Of a DNA stretch of 20,762 bases, positions 15,499 to 20,762 are shown piece after piece. Made by a program: the position numbers and the translations under genes. Origin of the DNA: JBGVMW01 sp045125095 (lineage in GTDB: Bacteria; Bacillota; Clostridia; Lachnospirales; Lachnospiraceae); NCBI GenBank assembly GCA_045125095.1, contig JBGVMW010000071.1, forward strand, positions 1-20,762, given 5' to 3'. Below the pieces are notes generated by a model. That model saw nothing but the letters and a program-made list of their open reading frames with translations, had not been told where the DNA came from and searched no databases. Numbering within the stretch: position 1 is the stretch's first letter; every line of letters starts with the position of its first letter.

Positions 15499-18174
15499 AT
15501 GGCTGATAAATTACCACAATGGAAAGTTGGAGATTTAATATCTGCAAGTAAAATGAATGCTATGGTTGACGCTATAAATGAAATAGAGGCGACTCAAGGT
15601 GAACAAGGACCTCAAGGTGAACAAGGACCTCAAGGAGAACAAGGACCTAAAGGTGAACAAGGACCTAAAGGTGAACAAGGACCTCAAGGTGAACAAGGAC
15701 CTCAAGGAGAACAAGGACCTAAAGGTGAACAAGGACCTAAAGGTGAACAAGGACCTCAAGGAGAACAAGGACCTAAAGGTGAACAAGGACCTAAAGGTGA
15801 ACAAGGACCTAAAGGTGAACAAGGACCTCAAGGTAAACAAGGACCTAAAGGTGATACTCCTATTAAAGGCGTGGATTACTTCACAGAAGAAGATAAAGAA
15901 GAAATATTAGAAGGATATGCTACTAAATCTTATGTTGATTTCGAGATAGCTAACGCTCAATTAGAAGGAGGAGAAGTTGATTTAAAAGACTTTGCTACTA
16001 AATCTTATGTTGATTCTGAGATAGATAAGATCGACTTAAGTGGCGGAGAAACTGAAATTATTATAAGTGATACTTTACCTAGTGATGATACTAAAATATG
16101 GATAAAAGCAACTGAAGATAGTACAGTATATCCAAAAATAGTACTAAGCTCGAATTTAACATATTTAAACGAAAGAGAATCTTTCATGATGGGCGTCAAA
16201 TTAGATAACCCCCCAATAGAAGCGACACAAAGCGTTGATATAGTGAGTGTCAATAACAAGATATTATTAAATGCCTCTAAGATGATTTTCACTAAAGATA
16301 ATTATAATGTATTTCAATATGTAAAAATGGAGCATCAAGTTGACAATGATGCCGTTGACAACATAGACACAGTTATTTTTTCCACTATAAACGATAATTA
16401 CGTGGAATTAAGTATAAGACTAATAGATGAAGGGGAAGTTGACCCTTATATTTACACTGCATTATCATCTAAGATAAGCGGTGACGGAATGAGTAGTATA
16501 GAAGGAAATATAAAAAACTTACGAATATTAGGAAGTACCGTAGAAGGAGTCGGATTATTAAACGATGATAATGCTTACACTATCACGATATGTTCAAGTA
16601 ACGGTGGTACTTTAGCTGTTGGTGAAAAATCGCAAGATAATTGTATTTTAAGTCACACTGTTGGAGATACCGCATCTATTGGAAATGGTGCTCATATAGC
16701 ATCCCTTAAAATACCGAGAGAAAAATTGCCTCCTGTAATACACTACGGGTCTGTAGAGAATGTTGGGAATCAAATATGGTTGATAGACAACGATAATAAA
16801 ATAGCCGCGTATAAGTCTGTATGGGGAGTTCAGTCACCTCAAACCATGGATGTTCCAAATAATATCGCTTACGCGGTCTTCGGAATTCAACAGCAATCTA
16901 AATGGAACGATAATTCCTGTTTTGCTTGTTGGAACGCAAAGGGTTATTACCCACAATATGCACTAATAGATAGTATTATTGACAAATTAGACTTTGTAAT
17001 TCCGCATCCTTTAAGAAGTAATACAGACGAAACAGTATGCGATGAAATAAAGTATAATAGTGCTGTAAATTCATGGGAGTTAATAACTAGAATCGGAGAT
17101 GATGGTACCGTTTTAGATGAGGAAACATCATATTATATAACTACGCAAACTAAAAAAACATTATCAGCTTATGATGGAATGACGAGAATGTATATGATGG
17201 AATACGGAACGCATCCTTTAATAAAGTGTAATATTCCTACGTCTACGGATGCATCTATAGCTACACTTTCTTTAGACGACCCTCAAGTTATGTCAATGGA
17301 TATGACAACATTAGAAGAAACTGTTTATGATAACGGTATATATATAAAAACGGAAAATGGTTTTATCCCCTTACAATTAAATGCGAATAATGTAAAAATA
17401 AATAATGCACTCGGTTATTTTAAATCGCGTGCAGTAGAAGGAGCATTAAACGAATTATATTCTAAAGTTAATAATGTAGACCTTTCAGCTGTAACATTTA
17501 ATGATATTAATGGAATAGTCCCAATATCGAAGCTTCCTATGGAAAGTATAAAAAACGATATAGGGTCAAATTTAGAAGTCACAATGATTAGTAAACTTAA
17601 AGGGAAAAATATCGTATTCGATGGTGACAGTATAACATATGGTTCTTTTGTGAGTTTTACTGACGGTACTTATCCTACCATAGTTAAGAATCAAACGGGA
17701 GCGAATATAAAGAATATTTCTTATCCTGGTGATACTTATCTGGATGCGTTAGAGCATATGACGAACATTGATACGACTCCTGATATAATAACTTTTTTAT
17801 TTGGTGCAAATGACGTTACGAATAATACACCAGCAGGTAGTGTAAGTGACAAACAAACAGATAGCATAGTTAATAGAGTGAAAACTATTATAGATTATTG
17901 TAATACTACTTATCCTGACGCGAAAGTTGTTTTTATGACAACAATGCCAAGAAAAGGTTTTCTAAGATTGATAGAAGATTATAGAACAGCTGTTATTGAC
18001 GCGTGTAGAACTTACGGTGCTTATTGTTTAGATATACATGCTCAATCAGGCATAAGTTTATATACGACTGATCTAGAAACAAAATGGACTAACGGCGATG
18101 GATGTCACTATCTCCAAAACGCACATAGTAGGATAGCTAGTTTATTAATAAGTTTTTTAGAAAGTATAGTATAA
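15499..18174 (+). CDS. Collagen-like tail fibre with C-terminal SGNH/GDSL esterase
   Basis: 891 residues, ATG at 15499. The N-terminus carries a short form of the fibre adaptor motif (PQWKVGDLISASKMNAM). Residues 34-117 are fourteen Gly-X-Y hexads of the GEQGP(Q/K) type, a collagen-like trimeric shaft. Two copies of a YATKSYVD-like helix follow (about 140-180), then a long beta-rich middle. Residues about 700-888 form an SGNH hydrolase: the nucleophile in DGDSITYG is S711, GAND gives G769 and N771, and NGDGCH gives D867 and H870. All four blocks appear intact. The likely activity is removal of acetyl or other acyl groups from host surface glycans during adsorption. Substrate is unknown. It is paired with the BppU_N protein just upstream. 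Confidence 0.88.
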   Translation: MADKLPQWKVGDLISASKMNAMVDAINEIEATQGEQGPQGEQGPQGEQGPKGEQGPKGEQGPQGEQGPQGEQGPKGEQGPKGEQGPQGEQGPKGEQGPKGEQGPKGEQGPQGKQGPKGDTPIKGVDYFTEEDKEEILEGYATKSYVDFEIANAQLEGGEVDLKDFATKSYVDSEIDKIDLSGGETEIIISDTLPSDDTKIWIKATEDSTVYPKIVLSSNLTYLNERESFMMGVKLDNPPIEATQSVDIVSVNNKILLNASKMIFTKDNYNVFQYVKMEHQVDNDAVDNIDTVIFSTINDNYVELSIRLIDEGEVDPYIYTALSSKISGDGMSSIEGNIKNLRILGSTVEGVGLLNDDNAYTITICSSNGGTLAVGEKSQDNCILSHTVGDTASIGNGAHIASLKIPREKLPPVIHYGSVENVGNQIWLIDNDNKIAAYKSVWGVQSPQTMDVPNNIAYAVFGIQQQSKWNDNSCFACWNAKGYYPQYALIDSIIDKLDFVIPHPLRSNTDETVCDEIKYNSAVNSWELITRIGDDGTVLDEETSYYITTQTKKTLSAYDGMTRMYMMEYGTHPLIKCNIPTSTDASIATLSLDDPQVMSMDMTTLEETVYDNGIYIKTENGFIPLQLNANNVKINNALGYFKSRAVEGALNELYSKVNNVDLSAVTFNDINGIVPISKLPMESIKNDIGSNLEVTMISKLKGKNIVFDGDSITYGSFVSFTDGTYPTIVKNQTGANIKNISYPGDTYLDALEHMTNIDTTPDIITFLFGANDVTNNTPAGSVSDKQTDSIVNRVKTIIDYCNTTYPDAKVVFMTTMPRKGFLRLIEDYRTAVIDACRTYGAYCLDIHAQSGISLYTTDLETKWTNGDGCHYLQNAHSRIASLLISFLESIV
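15598..15849 (+). repeat. Fourteen 18-bp collagen-like tandem repeats
   Basis: The unit is GGTGAACAAGGACCT plus CAA or AAA (Gly-Glu-Gln-Gly-Pro-Gln/Lys), fourteen times with few silent changes; the last has Lys for Glu. High nucleotide identity suggests ongoing expansion or contraction by recombination. It also keeps the other frame and the opposite strand open by chance. Confidence 0.95.
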
Positions 18175-18200
18175 AATTATATTTTTAAGGGTGGATTGAA

Positions 18201-18539
18201 ATGTCTAATGAAAAGGGGAAATACGACGCATCTCAGAAAGTATATGAGAAAGACGAATTTATCATACTAAAGGTAAATAGTGGAAAGAAAGTAGGATATA
18301 TAGCATATAATACTAAAAAAGAATGGGAGAACGGTCATACCCACTTGGATAGTTTTGATATGGCTAAGACGGTCATTTCTAATGTCATCAAACATAAGAA
18401 ACCAAAGACTAAAAATTTATATTTGATACGCTCTCATGCAAGATTAAGCGACGACCCTGCATATGTCAGATATATTGAGGAGTTAATAACGGCAAAAAAG
18501 TCTAAAGGAAAACAGGAGTATCGAAACAGAACTTTCTAG
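18201..18539 (+). CDS. Small phage protein of unknown function (112 aa)
   Basis: ATG at 18201 with AAGGGTGG seven bases upstream. The product is basic and soluble. The N-terminal half looks like a beta sheet (DEFIILKVNSGKKVGYIAY), then GHTHLDSF leads into helices (MAKTVISNVIKHKKPKTKN, then YVRYIEELITAKKSK). No membrane span or catalytic motif is certain; the His/Asp cluster in GHTHLDSFD could bind metal but nothing else supports that. It is the last gene before a strong terminator, so it closes the fibre and lysis transcription unit. I do not recognise the family. Confidence 0.7.
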   Translation: MSNEKGKYDASQKVYEKDEFIILKVNSGKKVGYIAYNTKKEWENGHTHLDSFDMAKTVISNVIKHKKPKTKNLYLIRSHARLSDDPAYVRYIEELITAKKSKGKQEYRNRTF

Positions 18540-18544
18540 TTATT

Positions 18545-18580
18545 GGAAGGGTTTGACGATATTTGTCGTCAGCCTTTTCC
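18545..18580 (+). terminator. Strong hairpin terminator closing the fibre/lysis unit
   Basis: About 14 base pairs, counting G-T pairs, between 18545-18559 and 18566-18580 (GACGA/TCGTC at the top, TATTTG loop), followed by a weak T-rich stretch. It starts five bases after the stop of the 112-aa gene. Confidence 0.75.
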
Positions 18581-18610
18581 TTAACTTACACTTTTAATTT
18601 ATGAAAATTT

Positions 18611-18688
18611 AACTGACAGAAAACTGACATAAAATGATATTTCGCTTTCATTGTGACATTATCACTCGACCGTTAAATCATATCACAA
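18611..18688 (+). promoter_or_regulatory. Possible promoter/operator region ahead of the accessory block
   Basis: The 18581-18749 gap has no gene. It holds two AACTGACA copies 11 bases apart (18611 and 18622); CTGACA at 18613 with GATATT 17 bases later is a weak sigma-A-like pair. There is also a small palindrome GTGA-N5-TCAC (18653-18665) and an inverted TTGTGA (18651) / TCACAA (18683) pair. A new transcription unit would be expected here after the terminator, but the assignment is only suggestive. Confidence 0.3.
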
Positions 18689-18749
18689 AATTATATATTT
18701 TATGCCATTTTATAAAAATTACAAAATATTACCAGAAAGGGAGAGATTT

Positions 18750-18941
18750 ATGTTGGAATATTTTATAGGATTTATATTTGGATTTTTAATGTCTTGGGTG
18801 GTTGTAAAATTAAGATTTAAAAATGGAAATTTTCAGATAAATGAAAGTGACGTCAATAAAGATGTTTATACGCTTTATATAGACGACTTTAACAAAGCTC
18901 ATACAAGAAGATATTTATTGCTACGTATTACGCGCAAATAA
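18750..18941 (+). CDS. Small single-span membrane protein (63 aa)
   Basis: I choose the ATG at 18750, with GAAAGGGA just upstream, over the ATG at 18702, which lacks a ribosome binding site. Residues about 4-19 are a membrane span (YFIGFIFGFLMSWVVV), and the remaining 44 residues are polar and end in a basic tail (RRYLLLRITRK), probably facing the cytoplasm. The 3' end overlaps the degenerate copy of the 28-base element, which precedes the next gene. Family and function unknown. It is the first gene after the strong terminator at 18545. Confidence 0.6.
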   Translation: MLEYFIGFIFGFLMSWVVVKLRFKNGNFQINESDVNKDVYTLYIDDFNKAHTRRYLLLRITRK

Positions 18942-18957
18942 CACGCCCTATTATGAA
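18930..18957 (+). repeat. 28-base intergenic element, degenerate copy 4
   Basis: ACGCGCAAAT-AACACGCCC-TATTATGAA aligns without gaps to the consensus of the other three copies at 22 of 28 positions. It overlaps the last four codons of the membrane-protein gene and lies 31 bases before the next start codon. Confidence 0.55.
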
Positions 18958-18988
18958 ATAAAATTTATATTTAAGGAGAGATTGAATT

Positions 18989-19612
18989 ATGAAAAAAGAT
19001 AATAGAGAGTTATTAGAAAGTTTAATACAAAATAGACTTGAGGAAGCATTAAAGAACAATGACGAAAATTCTAAAGCTTTTGAAGAGGCTATGAAGGCAA
19101 TAGATAGACAACTTGAAATTGACAAGAGAGAGCTTGAAATGCAAAAAGAAGAACTTAAACAAAACCATGAAAAAGAAATGCAAGAAATGAAACATAATTT
19201 CGAATCAGAAAAAGAAGAATCTAAACAAGAATTTGAAATGGAAGTTTTAGAGAAACGTAATGACTATGAATTAGAGAAAGAAACATTAAAATCTAATTTA
19301 GAGAAAGAACGTGACGAAGAAAACAGAAGATTCCAAATGAAGTTGGAAGACGCTAAGCATGAACACGAAATGAATAAAATGGAAGCAGAACACAATCATG
19401 ATATGAAGAAAGTTGAAATGGAAGCAAAACAAGCAAAACTTAACACAGCAATTAAAGTTGCAGAGATAGCAGCAGCCGTAATAGTAGCACCTTTAATAGA
19501 CCATGGATGTAAAAAGACATTTGCACATATGTTATGCGAGTTTGAAAAGGATTATAACTTTACAACAATGGCAGGAAGATCATTATCAGGATTATTCAAA
19601 TTTAAGAAATAG
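18989..19612 (+). CDS. Long coiled-coil protein with C-terminal hydrophobic segment
   Basis: 207 residues, ATG at 18989 after TAAGGAGAG. Residues about 1-150 are almost entirely Glu/Lys-rich helix with heptad-like spacing (REL(E/L) and EKE repeats, MEAEHNHDMKKVEMEAKQ). Residues about 152-172 are hydrophobic (IKVAEIAAAVIVAPLID), possibly a membrane-associated helix. A short conserved-looking tail follows (TTMAGRSLSGLFKFKK). This layout is seen in uncharacterised proteins of gut Firmicutes phages, but I know of no tested function. It is preceded by the degenerate 28-base element and followed by a terminator, so it may form its own transcription unit. Confidence 0.72.
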   Translation: MKKDNRELLESLIQNRLEEALKNNDENSKAFEEAMKAIDRQLEIDKRELEMQKEELKQNHEKEMQEMKHNFESEKEESKQEFEMEVLEKRNDYELEKETLKSNLEKERDEENRRFQMKLEDAKHEHEMNKMEAEHNHDMKKVEMEAKQAKLNTAIKVAEIAAAVIVAPLIDHGCKKTFAHMLCEFEKDYNFTTMAGRSLSGLFKFKK

Positions 19613-19627
19613 ATTTATATTTAAACT

Positions 19628-19652
19628 GAGACCTACATGGTCTCTTGGTTTT
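19628..19652 (+). terminator. Terminator after the coiled-coil gene
   Basis: Stem GAGACC (19628-19633) / GGTCTC (19639-19644), 5-base loop, then TTGGTTTT. The U-tract abuts copy 2 of the 28-base element, so a new unit appears to start exactly there. Confidence 0.7.
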
Positions 19653-19680
19653 ACGCGAAATTTACAAGGCCTTTAATGAA
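19653..19680 (+). repeat. 28-base intergenic element, copy 2
   Basis: ACGCGAAATTTACAAG-GCCTTTAATGAA, 26 of 28 positions identical to the copies at 13068 and at 20551. It begins at the end of a terminator U-tract, which fits a promoter or the start of a leader. Confidence 0.8.
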
Positions 19681-19779
19681 AGAGAGGAAGGACAGAATGA
19701 ATGGATAACCGTCATTGAACGGTATTATCAGGGGGATTAGACTTCGAGGGCTAATTTCCTTTTCTTTTTATTTTTATTT
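19653..19779 (+). ncRNA. Putative structured leader RNA ahead of the DUF6353 gene
   Basis: Hand folding gives the same plan as the leader at 13068. P1 pairs 19679-19689 with 19756-19767 (11 bp with one G-U and one bulged base). P2 pairs GATAACCGT (19704-19712) with ACGG-ta-TTATC (19719-19729), again with a 2-base bulge on the 3' side. P3 pairs ATTAG (19736-19740) with CTAAT (19751-19755). A U-rich tract follows. The stem sequences differ from the first leader, but the flanks (28-base element; CTTTTT, ATTTTTATT and an AAAGG-rich start region) are conserved. Confidence 0.45.
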
Positions 19780-19795
19780 GAAAGGAGACGGTATT

Positions 19796-20548
19796 ATGAA
19801 TTTTAAAGCATTTTGGCACGATCATGGAGCAGATGTATTAACAGGTTTAGGAGTAGTTGGGGTGTTTTCCACAGCAGTTATGGCAGCTAAGAACACACCG
19901 AAAGCACTTGAAATACTTGAGGAAAAAGATAATTACAAAGTTGAGAAGTATGGATACCACCTTACAAGATTTGAGAAGGCTCTAGCAATGGCTCCGGCTT
20001 ATATTCCGGCAATACTTATGGGTACAGCAACAGCAGGTTGTATATTAGGCGCCAACCATGTCAACAAGCAGAACCAAGCAGCTTTAGTAGCTGCATACAC
20101 ATATTTACACTCTGAGTATGACTGCTACAAACGTAAAGTAAAAGAGATATTTGGAGAGGAAGCAGAGAAGAAAGTTAGAGAAGAACTAGAGAAAGATATT
20201 TATCTACATGAGACATACGGGTCAGTAGACGAGAAAAGACTATTCTATGATGAGTATTCAAAAAGATATTTTGAGATGAGTATTTATGAGTTCCAAAGAA
20301 ATATATACGAAATAAACAGAATCTATAACCATATAGGGGAATTATCATTAAACGAATTCTATGAATTCTTTAAACTTGACTCTACTGAACTTGGAGATAA
20401 GCTAGGATGGAATAGCGCTAAGGACTGGGAATGCTATAACTTCTCTTGGATAGAAGCGCATCTTGTTGAAATAGAGACACCAGATAATTTACAGGCATTC
20501 GGTATAGTGTTCAATATAGCACCTTCCGACGACTGGCAAGAATGGTAA
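19796..20548 (+). CDS. DUF6353 family phage membrane protein
   Basis: 250 residues from the ATG at 19796, with AAAGGAG nine bases before it; an upstream in-frame ATG at 19715 lies within the leader and has no ribosome binding site. Two membrane spans are visible at residues about 13-31 (DVLTGLGVVGVFSTAVMA) and 66-86 (APAYIPAILMGTATAGCIL). The soluble part has the DUF6353 hallmarks: NKQNQAALVAAYTYLHSEY, LFYDEYSKRYFE, LNEFYEFFKL, GDKLGW and a Trp/Asp-rich end. The family is common in phages and prophages of Firmicutes and has no known function that I am aware of. It is flanked by copies of the 28-base element on both sides. Confidence 0.82.
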   Translation: MNFKAFWHDHGADVLTGLGVVGVFSTAVMAAKNTPKALEILEEKDNYKVEKYGYHLTRFEKALAMAPAYIPAILMGTATAGCILGANHVNKQNQAALVAAYTYLHSEYDCYKRKVKEIFGEEAEKKVREELEKDIYLHETYGSVDEKRLFYDEYSKRYFEMSIYEFQRNIYEINRIYNHIGELSLNEFYEFFKLDSTELGDKLGWNSAKDWECYNFSWIEAHLVEIETPDNLQAFGIVFNIAPSDDWQEW

Positions 20549-20550
20549 GT

Positions 20551-20578
20551 ACGCGAAATTTACAAACCCTTTAATGAA
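20551..20578 (+). repeat. 28-base intergenic element, copy 3
   Basis: ACGCGAAATTTACAAA-CCCTTTAATGAA starts two bases after the DUF6353 stop codon and 59 bases before the next ATG. Unlike copies 1 and 2, it has no room for the three-way-junction leader; only an AT-rich spacer and AGGAGG follow. Confidence 0.8.
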
Positions 20579-20609
20579 GAATATTAAATAATTATTAGGA
20601 GGTAGTTTT

Positions 20610-20762
20610 ATGAAAACTTTTAAAAATATAGATATGGTTCAATTAGCAGGATTAGCAGGAAGCGTATTAACAATAGCAGCAACAATGTTAAGCGGTTATG
20701 CAAATGAAAAGAAATTGGATGCAAAAATAGATGAGAAAGTAGCAGAAGCGATAGCTAAACAA
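20610..20762 (+). CDS. Small membrane protein, 3' end cut by window
   Basis: ATG at 20610 after a clear AGGAGG (20597-20602); 51 codons are visible and the frame is open to the last base. Residues about 10-28 are a likely membrane span (VQLAGLAGSVLTIAATMLSG), followed by a charged helix (NEKKLDAKIDEKVAEAIAKQ). Small proteins of this type often follow DUF6353 genes in related phages (from memory, not checked). Its total length and C-terminal part cannot be seen. Confidence 0.7.
   Translation, partial: MKTFKNIDMVQLAGLAGSVLTIAATMLSGYANEKKLDAKIDEKVAEAIAKQ

Noticed and set aside
15535..15910. Open frames overlapping the collagen region: one on the - strand (FRSLFT repeats) and one in another + frame (KVNKDL repeats)
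   Set aside because: They are open only because an 18-bp repeat without stops is read in other frames; no proper ribosome binding site and low-complexity products.
17917..17940. Apparent extra copy of the 28-base element (ACGCGAAAGTTG)
   Set aside because: Only the first part matches, it lies inside the esterase coding sequence, and the CCTTTAATGAA half is absent.
5376..18174. Diversity-generating retroelement acting on a fibre tip
   Set aside because: No reverse transcriptase and no template/variable repeat pair with adenine-specific changes was seen; the internal duplication in the first fibre does not show that pattern.

Overview
The window is an AT-rich stretch of a tailed bacteriophage or prophage that infects a Gram-positive, low-GC host (Bacillota/Firmicutes). 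The evidence is strong AGGAGG-type ribosome binding sites, a phiLC3-like holin, an XhlA-like protein, an amidase endolysin with two SH3b domains, BppU-type baseplate domains and a DUF6353 protein. The genetic code looks standard: TAA, TAG and TGA are all used as stops. Every convincing gene lies on the + strand. No tRNA, CRISPR array, integrase, att site or insertion sequence was seen. The host genus cannot be fixed from this sequence; a gut anaerobe is a guess.

Layout. (1) 1-5357, tail tip and baseplate core: a 5'-truncated LysM/fibronectin-III tail protein, a baseplate-hub-like protein, an OB-fold/coiled-coil fibre, and two small proteins of 86 and 48 aa. (2) 5376-18174, receptor-binding and lysis block. 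It holds two large BppU_N fibres (5376, 8935), a fibre without BppU_N (11401), a free-standing BppU_N protein (15024), and a collagen-like fibre ending in an SGNH/GDSL esterase (15499). The lysis genes are scattered between them: XhlA-like (8578), phiLC3-type holin (11161), a membrane-anchored DUF4230-like protein (13196) and amidase endolysin (13886). (3) 18201-20762, accessory block: a small unknown protein followed by a strong terminator, then a run of small membrane or coiled-coil proteins, including a DUF6353 protein and the start of another membrane protein cut by the window end.

How the genes work together. The LysM/FN3, hub and OB-fold genes should build the tail tip. BppU_N domains dock fibres to the baseplate. 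A short W-x-x-G-D-x-I...K-(L/M)-N motif recurs in four fibres and looks like a common adaptor. The fibre ends differ completely (duplicated beta domain plus a beta-rich tip, beta-helix, carbohydrate-binding-like domain, esterase), so the particle or phage family probably recognises or trims several surface glycans. Holin, XhlA-like protein and amidase would release progeny.

The main unexplained signal is a 28-base intergenic element. Three copies are near-identical and one is degenerate. Each lies at a gene boundary just before a small membrane or coiled-coil gene (13068, 18930, 19653, 20551). At two of them it is followed by a leader that I can fold by hand into the same three-way-junction plan ending in a U-rich tract, with different primary sequence. 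This could be a phage-specific promoter or antitermination system, or a new leader RNA. It is the best candidate here for something undescribed.
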